Of a stretch of DNA of 64,000 nucleotides, positions 8,897 to 16,816 are shown in pieces. The stretch comes from Actinoplanes utahensis (lineage in GTDB: Bacteria; Actinomycetota; Actinomycetes; Mycobacteriales; Micromonosporaceae), in NCBI RefSeq assembly GCF_016862455.1, contig NZ_BOMZ01000001.1:40038-104037 (forward strand), read 5' to 3'. Each line of letters begins with the position of its first letter. The stretch's first letter is position 1. The notes under the pieces were generated by a model that had not been told where the DNA came from, did not search any database, and worked only from the letters and a program-made list of their open reading frames with translations. Made by a program: the position numbers and the translations under genes.

Positions 8897-8932
8897 GACC
8901 CGGCGGCCCGGACGAACCGGACCGCCGGGGTC
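8897..8932 (-). terminator. Terminator of the LPMO gene
   Basis: A GC-rich hairpin (arms 8897-8911 and 8917-8932, one bulge and one mismatch) starts eight bases past the LPMO stop codon on the minus strand. Confidence 0.6.
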
Positions 8933-8939
8933 GTGCCGA

Positions 8940-9599
8940 TCAGGCGAAGTTCACGTCGCTGCACCACATGTAGGCCTGGTCGAGGTGCGAGGCCTGCCAG
9001 ATGACGAAGAGGACGTGATGGCCGGTGTAACCCGACGTGGAGATGTCGAACGAGATGTTCTGTGCCGGGGCGTACCGGCCGGTCTGCGTGATGAAGTCGA
9101 GGTTCCCCCAGCCGAGGGTCTGGGTGGCCGGGTTGAACCCCTGCTTGCTGACGTAGACGCGGAAGTAGTCGGCGCCGTGGCTGGCCTGGTCGTACAGCCG
9201 CACGGTGAAGTTCCTGCCGACGGTGCTGGTCTTCCACGCCCCGGGCCGGTTCAGGCTGTTGTTACGGGCCAGCCCGTTGCTGCACAGCTGCCCGTCCGGG
9301 GTCCTCGCCTGGAACTGGCCGCCGAGGCCGTCCCGCAACGCGGACATCCAGTTCCACATGGTGTCCGGGTTGGCCTGGAAGGCCTGCCAGCACATCGGGT
9401 CCTGCTGCTGCATCGCCGGGTTGGTGTGCTGACTGCCCCAGGCCTGCCAGCACTGGTAGGCGCGGCTGGCCGGCGAGACGATGGTGCCGTGTGCCTGAGC
9501 CGCGCCGGTCCAGGGCACCATGCTGACCACCAGGGCGATCAGCACGATGGACACCTGGACGAGCCGGCGGCCGGGACGGCGGGTTTCGTGTGGGGGCAC
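8940..9599 (-). CDS. AA10 lytic polysaccharide monooxygenase
   Basis: A copper enzyme that oxidatively breaks cellulose or chitin outside the cell. The GTG at 9599 follows AGGAGG. The 219-residue precursor has a signal peptide ending GAAQA, leaving His37 as the mature N-terminus (HGTIVSPASRAYQCW), the first half of the histidine brace. ASHGADYFRVYVS supplies the second copper His, and the C-terminal WCSDVNFA supplies the buried aromatic. Cysteines are placed as in secreted AA10 enzymes and there is no binding module. A CebR-type operator is 33 bp upstream of the start. Pairing with the upstream GH5 gene under similar operators argues for cellulose as substrate, though chitin cannot be excluded. 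Confidence 0.93.
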   Translation of the reverse strand: MPPHETRRPGRRLVQVSIVLIALVVSMVPWTGAAQAHGTIVSPASRAYQCWQAWGSQHTNPAMQQQDPMCWQAFQANPDTMWNWMSALRDGLGGQFQARTPDGQLCSNGLARNNSLNRPGAWKTSTVGRNFTVRLYDQASHGADYFRVYVSKQGFNPATQTLGWGNLDFITQTGRYAPAQNISFDISTSGYTGHHVLFVIWQASHLDQAYMWCSDVNFA

Positions 9600-9631
9600 G
9601 TTACCTCCTCCTAAGGGTCGCGTTCGGGGAA

Positions 9632-9645
9632 TGGGAGCGCTCCCG
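9632..9645. promoter_or_regulatory. CebR-type operator upstream of LPMO gene
   Basis: TGGGAGCGCTCCCG contains the perfect 12-bp palindrome GGGAGCGCTCCC of CebR sites, which are relieved by cello-oligosaccharides in streptomycetes. A minus-strand promoter-like pair (TTGATA, 17 bp, AATGCT) ends just upstream, so a repressor would sit near the transcription start. Confidence 0.85.
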
Positions 9646-9704
9646 GCCCAGCATTGCACCGATGTTTCGTGATATCAACAAACGTCAATACTTTCGATGT
9701 CTTC

Positions 9705-11645
9705 CTACGACGATGTGCAGGTCAGAGCCGTGGGAGTGGCAGCCGGGCCGTTACCGACGAAACCGAACGTGGCGCTCGCCCCGGGCGCCAGAGCGCCGTT
9801 GTGGGCGGCGTTACGGACGGTCACCGCAGGCGTGCCGAGCACCCCGTTCCACAGCGAGGCCACCGTCGTGCCGGACGGGTACGTCCAGCTCACGGTCCAG
9901 CCGGTGCGGGCGGCCGTGCCGGTGTTGGTGACCGTGACCGCCATCTGGAAGCCGCCGGACCATGACCCGGCCGTCGTGAATGTGGCCGAACAGCCCTGGC
10001 TCTCCCCTCCCCCGCCGCTCGCGGTGGTGACCCCGCGGGCGGCCGATGCGGCGGAGACGTTCCCGGCCGCGTCGCGGGCGCGGAGACTGAAGGTGTACGC
10101 CGTACTCGCGGTCAACCCCGTCGCGGTGTACGAGGTCCCCGACACCGTGGCGATCACGGTCCCGTTGCGCAGCACCTCGTACCCCGTCACGCCGACGTTG
10201 TCGGTCGCCGCCGTCCAGCTCAGCGCCACACTGTTCGCCGTGACCGTCCCGGCCGTGGGCTGCCCCGGCGCACTCGGCGCGATGCCGTCGCCCTCGCCGC
10301 CACCGTCGCCGTACCGCTGCCCCAGACTGATCCCGGTCGTGCTGCCGTCCCCGCCGAGCGGCACCTGGTGGTCGAGGCCGACGAACTTGCCGCCGTGCTG
10401 CCACAACGCCGGCTTCAGCAGCGCGTACTTCTGCTCGTCCCAGGTCTTCCAGTCGTCCAGCAGCAGCCCGCCGGTGTCGCCGGAGTTCGGGTTCAGCACC
10501 CAGAACGTCTGGTGCAGCTGGTTCTCGGCGATCAGGTCCCGCAGCGCCGTCATCCACTCGTCCTGCCGGGCGTCCTGCCCGAGCCGGCCGCCCCATTCAC
10601 CGATCAGCAGCGGCGCGGTGCCGTTCTCGTGCAGGTAGAACCAGTTCGGGCGCCACACGTCATCGGTGAGCGACGCCTTGTCGAACGGCTTGTCGAACCA
10701 CGGCTGGTTGAACACCAGCGGCCCGTAGTCGTGCGGCGAGTACACCAGCTGATCCTGGTGGGCGCCCAAGTTGATCGGGTGGTCCTTGACGCCGCGCAGG
10801 TTGCCGCCCCACCAGTTGTAGTGGTAGTTCGGCGACAGGTCCGGGTCGGTGTTCGGCGAGTTCCAGGTCTCGCCCTCCCTCGGGTAGACCTCCTGGCCCT
10901 CGACGGCGATCAGCACCTCGGGGTTGATCGCCAGGATGCGTTTCGCGGCGGTCTCGGCGGTGTGCTTCCAGTTGTCGACGTCGGTGGAGGAGTCCCATTT
11001 GGCGCGGACGGGGTCGTTGGGCGTACCGTGCGGCTCGTTCTTGAGGTCGAAGGCGACCATCGTGTCGTTGGTCTTCCAGCGCGCCGCGGCCCACTCCCAC
11101 GCCTGGTAGAAGTGCTCCGGCGTGATCGTGCCCTTCCACCAGACGGGGTGGATGTGACCGGAGTTGTCGGCCTCGGCGGAGTGCACGTCGAGCATCACCT
11201 TGATGCCGAAGCGCTCACACAGGTCCAGCCAGAACTCGAAGATCTCCAGGCTGTCCATCCCGGCCAGCTCCGGGTTGGCGTAGGTGTTCACGTTCGGGGC
11301 GGTGGCCTGCCCGTTCTTCCACTCCAGCAGCAGCTGGGTGGAGATCGGAACCCGGACGAGGTTGATCCCGCGCTGCGCCATCGACCTGGTGATCTCGGTG
11401 ATGTTCGCCGACCACAGTCCATGGAAGACGCGCTCCGACGCGTTGAAACCGAACCAGTTGGCGCCGGTCAGCCACACGGGATTCCCGGCGGCGTCGACGA
11501 TCTTGTTGCCGGATACGTGCAGCCAGTCGTCGGCCGGGGGCGCGGCCGCGGCCGCGGTCGGCACGGTGGAGGCGCCGGTGACCGCGAGAGCGGCCCCGAC
11601 GAGAGCAGCCGCGAGCCGGCGCCCACGACGCGATCTGAGTGTCAC
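9705..11645 (-). CDS. GH5 endoglucanase with FN3 and CBM2 modules
   Basis: A secreted 646-residue beta-1,4-glucanase. The GTG at 11645 follows GGAG by six bases; a signal peptide runs to VPTAAAAA. The catalytic TIM barrel spans about residues 40-445. E204 in DLKNEPHG is the acid/base, and E350 in LIGEWGG is the nucleophile. A Gly/Asp-rich linker leads to a fibronectin type III domain (about 475-560, with DNVGVTGYEVLRNG). The C-terminal CBM2 (about 563-646) begins GCSATFTTAGSWSGGFQ and ends LTCTSS, with one Cys near each end. Regulation by a CebR-like repressor is indicated by the 16-bp palindrome 32 bp upstream. It is likely to act with the adjacent LPMO. Confidence 0.95.
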   Translation of the reverse strand: MTLRSRRGRRLAAALVGAALAVTGASTVPTAAAAAPPADDWLHVSGNKIVDAAGNPVWLTGANWFGFNASERVFHGLWSANITEITRSMAQRGINLVRVPISTQLLLEWKNGQATAPNVNTYANPELAGMDSLEIFEFWLDLCERFGIKVMLDVHSAEADNSGHIHPVWWKGTITPEHFYQAWEWAAARWKTNDTMVAFDLKNEPHGTPNDPVRAKWDSSTDVDNWKHTAETAAKRILAINPEVLIAVEGQEVYPREGETWNSPNTDPDLSPNYHYNWWGGNLRGVKDHPINLGAHQDQLVYSPHDYGPLVFNQPWFDKPFDKASLTDDVWRPNWFYLHENGTAPLLIGEWGGRLGQDARQDEWMTALRDLIAENQLHQTFWVLNPNSGDTGGLLLDDWKTWDEQKYALLKPALWQHGGKFVGLDHQVPLGGDGSTTGISLGQRYGDGGGEGDGIAPSAPGQPTAGTVTANSVALSWTAATDNVGVTGYEVLRNGTVIATVSGTSYTATGLTASTAYTFSLRARDAAGNVSAASAARGVTTASGGGGESQGCSATFTTAGSWSGGFQMAVTVTNTGTAARTGWTVSWTYPSGTTVASLWNGVLGTPAVTVRNAAHNGALAPGASATFGFVGNGPAATPTALTCTSS

Positions 11646-11676
11646 AACAGTCTCCAGGGGATGGGGAACGGAGCGG

Positions 11677-11692
11677 CTGGGAGCGCTCCCAG
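11677..11692. promoter_or_regulatory. CebR-type operator upstream of GH5 cellulase
   Basis: CTGGGAGCGCTCCCAG is a perfect 16-bp palindrome containing the CebR consensus TGGGAGCGCTCCCA. On the minus strand it follows a promoter-like pair (TTGCTT, 18 bp, TACTGT) by about eight bases. Confidence 0.9.
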
Positions 11693-12050
11693 TCGCATCG
11701 ACAGTATTTAATGCCCGGGAAACAAAGCAACACCCTCTTTTGGTACGCCCACCGCACCCGCGGTCATGCAAGAAACTCCGGCACCTGGTCAGCCCGGTGA
11801 CCCCGGGGTGGCATGAGCGTCCCGGTCGCCGCCGCCCTCGCGCATCTCGAGGCCGTACCCGCCGAGGCCGGCTGCCCGGAGCGCGGCCCGAACCCGGTGA
11901 ACGGCCCGCGCCGCGGCCCCGGCCGCTGGAGGCGAGGGTTCTCCCGATTCATTCGGTGCGCTAATCGGATAGGTTCAGCGCTACCCGCAGCCGTAGGATC
12001 TGACTTCCGACTCGATGTCAGTCTCGCCTTCCTGTGGAAGGACGTCGTAG
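11693..12050. other. Intergenic region, no gene supported
   Basis: It holds the cellulase promoter on one strand and the leader of the methyltransferase gene on the other. A 91-codon frame from 11813 has no family resemblance and was not accepted. Nothing else was seen. Confidence 0.6.
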
Positions 12051-12824
12051 ATGCCCAAGCCGAAGATCGACCTGACCAGGCCCAGTAGCGCCCGGGTCTG
12101 GAATTACATCCTGGGCGGCAGGGACAACTTCGAGATCGATCGCATGGTCGGCGATCAGGTGCGCGAATCTTTTCCGGCCATCGTGGAAGTGGCACGCGAG
12201 CAGCGAAGGTTCCTGGTGCGTGCGGTCTCCTACCTCGTCGGGGCAGGCATCCGCCAGTTCTTGGACATCGGCACCGGCCTGCCCACCGCCAACAACACGC
12301 ACGAGGTCGCGCAACGCCTGGCGCCCACTTCCCGGGTCGTCTATGTCGACAACGATCCACTCGTCCTGGCGCATGCACGGGCCCTGCTGGACAGTACGCC
12401 GGAGGGCGTGACCGACTACGTCGACTCCGACGTCGAGGACCCGGGACGAATCCTGCGGGAGGCCCAGCGCACGCTGGATCTCCAGAAACCAGTCGGGCTC
12501 ACCATGCTGGGCATCCTGGGGAACGTCGCCGATCATGCCGAGGCCCGATCCATCGTGGGGCGCCTGCTGGACGCCATGCCCTCGGGAAGCTACCTGGCCG
12601 TCTCCGACGGCACGAACACCAGCAGTGAGATCGTCGAAGGGCAGCGGATCGCCAACCGGAGCGGCCATCCGTATCACCTACGCACGCCACAGGAGATCAT
12701 CGGCTTCTTCGACGGGCTCGAACTGGTCGAGCCGGGCGTGACCTCCATACCGCACTGGCGCCCGGATGTCAGCCCGCTCCCACCCGCTCTGGACGGCTAC
12801 TGCGGCGTCGGCCGCAAGCCCTAG
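12051..12824 (+). CDS. SAM-dependent methyltransferase, Methyltransf_19 (DUF574) family
   Basis: A 257-residue putative methyltransferase. The ATG follows GGAAGG by nine bases. Family landmarks are the N-terminal segment PSSARVWNYILGGRDNFEID, a SAM-binding glycine motif FLDIGTGLPTANNTHE near residue 70, an acidic ribose-binding residue in VVYVDNDP, and a C-terminal DGYCGVGRKP. Such genes are abundant in actinobacteria and often sit near XRE/DUF5753 regulators, as here. The substrate is unknown. Confidence 0.9.
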   Translation: MPKPKIDLTRPSSARVWNYILGGRDNFEIDRMVGDQVRESFPAIVEVAREQRRFLVRAVSYLVGAGIRQFLDIGTGLPTANNTHEVAQRLAPTSRVVYVDNDPLVLAHARALLDSTPEGVTDYVDSDVEDPGRILREAQRTLDLQKPVGLTMLGILGNVADHAEARSIVGRLLDAMPSGSYLAVSDGTNTSSEIVEGQRIANRSGHPYHLRTPQEIIGFFDGLELVEPGVTSIPHWRPDVSPLPPALDGYCGVGRKP

Positions 12825-13155
12825 CTCGGCTCGCCACTGATGACGGGCGGGTTTCGGTAGCAGCGTGCACGCCCACGGCGGATGTGCCCACCGGACCGCC
12901 CTGCCGGTGTCACCCGAGAGGGTGATCCTTTCGAGGCGCACTCGGTCACTGCCCAGGTGATCACGTGGTTGACGTGCGTCAATCGCTGTCGGCCGGGGAA
13001 GCACCGGGACTGGCGTGCAAGTTGCACGCTTGCAGATCGCCTTGCCAGTCATCAGGTGCCCCGGCACCATCCTCGACGTGAAGAAGACGAAGATTCGACA
13101 CGGGTCCGGGGCTGAGCCGCCGCGCCCCGGCCGGCGAGTCCCCGATGGGGCTCTG
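12825..13155. other. Intergenic region with clustered palindromes
   Basis: No gene was seen. Two inverted repeats stand out: TTGACG-TG-CGTCAA (12969-12982) and GCGTGCAA-G-TTGCACGC (13013-13029). Their density suggests binding sites, perhaps for the XRE regulator encoded downstream. Confidence 0.5.
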
Positions 13156-13296
13156 ATGTCACTCGCCGCGATCGACCTCGCCCTCATGGGCTCGACGATC
13201 ACGCTGGTGATCCTGGTCCAACCCACGCTGGCAGCAATCACCGGCGTCGCCAGCGTCGGCCTGGCGAACAGACTGGCACGCAGGCTCTTGCGGTGA
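13156..13296 (+). CDS. Small membrane protein (46 aa)
   Basis: MSLAAIDLALMGSTITLVIL begins a 46-residue peptide with a hydrophobic helix (about residues 8-38) and a basic tail NRLARRLLR. The topology is that of a single-pass peptide. The ribosome site is weak (GGGG seven bases upstream). It lies 100 bp before the XRE gene. Function unknown; this may be a chance frame. Confidence 0.4.
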   Translation: MSLAAIDLALMGSTITLVILVQPTLAAITGVASVGLANRLARRLLR

Positions 13297-13396
13297 ATGT
13301 CCGCCGACGATGCGAAGCGCGAACTACGAGATCTGCATCCGCAACACCAGATCGAACGGCTTCAGCAGCCCTTCCGAACCAGCGGAGGGGATGGAC

Positions 13397-14266
13397 GTGG
13401 TAGCCGCCACGCCGGCTCCGTCCGATGGCGACGGACGGCCCATCAACGCCCGCCAGACCCTCGGTCTCCGGCTTCGCGCATTGCGGGAATCCCGCCGCCT
13501 CACCCTCGAGGAGGCCGCTTCGCACATCGAAGCCTCCGCATCCAAGCTGAGCCGAATGGAACTCGGGCGAGTCGGCATCAAGGAATTGGACCTGCACGAT
13601 CTTCTGACGCTGTACGGCATATCCGACGCGGGTGAGAGGCTTGCCTTCATAGAACGCAACCAGCGCCTGAGTGAGCCTCGATGGTGGAGCACCTACGGTA
13701 GCGGTTTCTCCGAATGGTACTGCTCGTATCTCGTCCTGGAGTCGGCCGCTCAACACATCCGGACATACGAGGTTCGATTCATTCCTGGGCTACTGCAGAC
13801 CAGGTCATATGCCGAGGCGGTGATCCGCCCGGCGACCACCGACGAGGATCAGGTGGGCAGACTTGTCGATGTGCGACTGCACCGGCAGCGTCTGGTATTG
13901 GAACGCGGAGTTCCCAGATTATGGGCCATCGTCGAATACTCGGCTCTGACGGAGGGTTTCACCGATCCGCGGATAATGCAGGAGCAGATCAGATTTCTCC
14001 TGGACATCACCGAGTCCTCGGACGTGACGATTCAGATCATCATGCCAGGCGCCGGAGGCCTCACATTCCGGGGGAATTCGTTCTCGATCCTCCAGCATGA
14101 ATCCTCCGAGGTGGTCTACATGGAACATCTCGACCGGGCTCAATTTCTGGACGACCGCAACGAATCCGAGATATATCGGCGAACCATGGGCGAGTTGGTC
14201 ATCCTCGCAGACGAGCCCCGCCGATCTCGGAGGACGCTTGAAGAGATCTTACGGCGAGAGAGTTGA
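13397..14266 (+). CDS. XRE-family regulator with DUF5753 domain
   Basis: A 289-residue transcription regulator. The GTG at 13397 is preferred because GGAGGGG precedes it at good spacing; an in-frame ATG at 13391 is too close to that site. The helix-turn-helix (LGLRLRALRESRRLTLEEAASHIEASASKLSRMELG) fills about residues 18-60. The rest is DUF5753 (RFIPGLLQTRSYAEAVI to EVVYMEHLDRAQFLDD). These proteins usually have a small DUF397 partner; none is seen on either side. Base composition is noticeably lower in GC than the neighbours, with ATA and AGA codons and two TTA codons (13919, 14249). This suggests acquisition and, by analogy with Streptomyces, dependence on a rare leucyl-tRNA. Confidence 0.92.
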   Translation: MVAATPAPSDGDGRPINARQTLGLRLRALRESRRLTLEEAASHIEASASKLSRMELGRVGIKELDLHDLLTLYGISDAGERLAFIERNQRLSEPRWWSTYGSGFSEWYCSYLVLESAAQHIRTYEVRFIPGLLQTRSYAEAVIRPATTDEDQVGRLVDVRLHRQRLVLERGVPRLWAIVEYSALTEGFTDPRIMQEQIRFLLDITESSDVTIQIIMPGAGGLTFRGNSFSILQHESSEVVYMEHLDRAQFLDDRNESEIYRRTMGELVILADEPRRSRRTLEEILRRES

Positions 14267-14508
14267 AGTCGGCGCCAGCGAACGCGCCATCCGGCCGGCC
14301 TTCCCGGGTCGAGCGCCTGCCCGCCCACCGGATGCCCCTCGCCATCTCGTGCCTGTCCGCGGGATGGCACGCGGTAGTCATTGCCGACCAGACGGTCGGT
14401 AATTACTGTCGTCGATAGAGGCTTCAGTGCGGCAGTCGCCCACGAGTCCTCATTCCCCCGGACACGGCCCGCCCCCGGCCGTGATCATTGCTGAAGGTGC
14501 GGTCCCCC

Positions 14509-15966
14509 ATGCGCCGTCTCTGCTTCCACGCCATCGTCCTGAGCGGCTCCCTGCTGCTGAGCACGGTGCTGCCGACTCTGCCCGCCCACGCCGCCGCCGC
14601 GCCGACCCTGGCGAGCCGGATGTCGGCGGTCCAGACCGCCAAGACGATCAACTACTATCCGTCGAACGCCGGCTGGACGTCGATGTGGACGGGCTTCGAC
14701 CCGGTCCGCATCGACGCCGACCTGACCAGGGCCGCCGCCCTCGGCGCGACGAACGTCCGGGCCATCGTCTTCCCGCAGACCTTCGGATATCCCACCCCGA
14801 CGGCGGCGTACGCCCAGAAGCTCAGCCAGTTCGTCGGCATCGCCGACGCGCACGGCCTGACCGTCAAGTTGACCCTGTTCGACTGGTGGAACGGCTACAC
14901 CGACGTGGCGAACAGCATCACCTGGGCACAGGCTCTGCTGGCGCCGTACGCCGCCGATCCGCGGGTGATCGCCGTCGAGGTGAAGAACGAGTTCCAGCCG
15001 GGCGACGCCGCCGCGGTCACCTGGGTCCGGCAGGTGATCCCCGCGATCCGCAGCACCGCCCCGGCCATGCCGCTCACCCTGTCCGTCGACGGCGGCACCG
15101 GCGCGCCCGGCATGGCGAGCATCAAGGCGCAGCTGGCCACCACACCGCTGGACTACTACGACTTCCACTTCTACGGCGCCTCCGAACGATCCCTCGCCGA
15201 GATCCGCCGCGCCCAGGCCGCGGTGGCGCCCGACCTGATCGTCATCGGTGAGACCGGCGCCAGCACCCACTCCGGCAGCGACGGGGAACAGGCCGCCTAC
15301 CTCGCCCGGGTCTTCCGTGCGGCCGGCGTGGCGGGCGTCGCCTCGGTGGCGCCGTGGACGCTCAACGACTTCTCCCCCGGCGCGATCCCGGCGAACTCGG
15401 CGGTGTCCACGATGCCGGCCCAGTACAAGTACGGGCTCTACCGCACCGACGCCACGCCGAAGCTCAGCGCTTCCGTCACCGGCACCGCGTGGACGACCGG
15501 GGCCACCCCGAACACCGTCCTCAACCTCGGCTTCGAGGCGGCCACCGGGAACTCGCCGTGGCGTAACTACCAGCCGGCGGCCGGCACCGCGGTGATCACC
15601 ACCGAGTCCGCGCGCACCGGCGCCGCGTCGGCCAGGTTCTCCGCCACGACCCGGAGCGGCAGCAATCTGCCGTCCCTGCTGACCTCGCCGATCACACCGG
15701 TTCAGGCGGGCCACCAGTGGCACGCCGAGGCGTACGCCCGCGGCGTCTCCGCCACCGGGATCACCGAGATCGCGCTGAGCTGGTTCGACATCAACGGCAC
15801 GTGGATCAGCCAGAACACCTCCAACCGCCTGCCCACCGGAAACTCCACCTGGACCAAGCTCGCCGTGGACGCCGTCGCACCGGCCGCGGCGACGAGTGTC
15901 CAGCTGCACCTCAAGTGCGGTGACAACACCGGCTCCGTCTACTTCGACGACGTCGCGATCTCCTGA
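14509..15966 (+). CDS. Secreted TIM-barrel glycoside hydrolase (GH5-like) with C-terminal carbohydrate-binding module
   Basis: A 485-residue exported glycosidase. The ATG at 14509 lies about nine bases after GAAGG; signal peptide MRRLCFHAIVLSGSLLLS to AHAAA. The barrel includes VKNEFQPG (acid/base Glu near residue 160) and VIGETGAST (nucleophile Glu near 247). This matches clan GH-A, closest to GH5-like mannanase/glucanase families. Residues about 340-485 form a beta-sandwich (GFEAATGNSPW to GSVYFDDVAIS) typical of CBM4/9-like modules. It has no CebR-type box, so its control differs from that of the LPMO and GH5 genes. The substrate is not determinable. Confidence 0.85.
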   Translation: MRRLCFHAIVLSGSLLLSTVLPTLPAHAAAAPTLASRMSAVQTAKTINYYPSNAGWTSMWTGFDPVRIDADLTRAAALGATNVRAIVFPQTFGYPTPTAAYAQKLSQFVGIADAHGLTVKLTLFDWWNGYTDVANSITWAQALLAPYAADPRVIAVEVKNEFQPGDAAAVTWVRQVIPAIRSTAPAMPLTLSVDGGTGAPGMASIKAQLATTPLDYYDFHFYGASERSLAEIRRAQAAVAPDLIVIGETGASTHSGSDGEQAAYLARVFRAAGVAGVASVAPWTLNDFSPGAIPANSAVSTMPAQYKYGLYRTDATPKLSASVTGTAWTTGATPNTVLNLGFEAATGNSPWRNYQPAAGTAVITTESARTGAASARFSATTRSGSNLPSLLTSPITPVQAGHQWHAEAYARGVSATGITEIALSWFDINGTWISQNTSNRLPTGNSTWTKLAVDAVAPAAATSVQLHLKCGDNTGSVYFDDVAIS

Positions 15967-15996
15967 CGGAGCCGACTCGGTGCCTGCCGTTCCCGG

Positions 15997-16650
15997 TCAG
16001 CCGGGTTCCTGCCGGGTGAACAGCATGCGGCAGGTGGGGCCGCCGGCGAACGTCACCGGGCGCACGAACCGCAGACGGTGCCGTTCCGGGTCGATGGCGT
16101 CCGCCCAGTTGAGATCGAAACGGCACAGGATCGACTGCAGCGCGGTACGCCCGGTCGCGGCCAGAACCTCGTGGAAGAGGCACCGGCGCACGTCCAGCAC
16201 GTACGTGTGCTGGTCGTCGACGGGTCGTTCGAAGTGGAACGACGGCCCGAAATAGGACTCCTCGCGCTGCTTGCTGGCGGCGACCAGGGTGGCGAACGGG
16301 TCGCCGGTGTGGTCGAGCATCTCCCGGGTGCCGGCCAGGATGTCCGCGCGCAGCGGGCCGTTCAGGCAGTCCGCCACGATCGCGGCGGCCCGGGCCGGGC
16401 CGCACACCGGGGTGAGGACGTCGTAGGCCGCGACGGCCAGGACGGTGAACCGGGCGTTGGCCGCGTCCATCGGGTTGGCGACCAGGTGCCCGATCTCCGC
16501 TTCGAGGGCGGTGAGCCGCTCCCGCACCAGCGCGGCGACGGGCCGGCCGTCGGCGGGGGCCTGGTCCTCCAGACGGGCGAAGAACGCCCGCTCGATCATC
16601 GGGGTCCAGTCGGCGGGGTCGTGCTCCGGCGATTTCGATGTGTCGGTCAT
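15997..16650 (-). CDS. L-2-amino-thiazoline-4-carboxylic acid hydrolase family protein
   Basis: A 217-residue cytoplasmic protein of the ATC-hydrolase-like family. The ATG at 16650 follows AAGGA by five bases. The diagnostic part is the C-terminal half: DVRRCLFHEVLAATG, then LCRFDLNWADAIDPE and LRFVRPVTFAGG, matching the family's Cys, Asp and Asn positions. Most members have no tested substrate, so ATC hydrolysis is a family label only. It stands alone between two secreted or membrane genes. Confidence 0.75.
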   Translation of the reverse strand: MTDTSKSPEHDPADWTPMIERAFFARLEDQAPADGRPVAALVRERLTALEAEIGHLVANPMDAANARFTVLAVAAYDVLTPVCGPARAAAIVADCLNGPLRADILAGTREMLDHTGDPFATLVAASKQREESYFGPSFHFERPVDDQHTYVLDVRRCLFHEVLAATGRTALQSILCRFDLNWADAIDPERHRLRFVRPVTFAGGPTCRMLFTRQEPG

Positions 16651-16816
16651 GGTGATCCTTGTCTGGTCAGGACCACAGGGGAACGCCCCCGTGCGGCCCG
16701 GGTCGACCAGCGCGCTCCACCACCGACCGGCGCTGCGAGATGACCCGTCCAGTCTTGCAGCACCGTCAAGCCGGCGCGAGCGGGTGGCCGGAGCCGCGGG
16801 CGATCGGCGGGCCGGG

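Noticed and set aside
11813..12088. 91-codon frame before the methyltransferase
   Set aside because: No ribosome site, no protein-like features, and it overlaps the methyltransferase start.
13156..13296. Treating the 46-residue peptide as a toxin
   Set aside because: A basic single-helix peptide is suggestive, but there is no antitoxin RNA or gene partner to support it.
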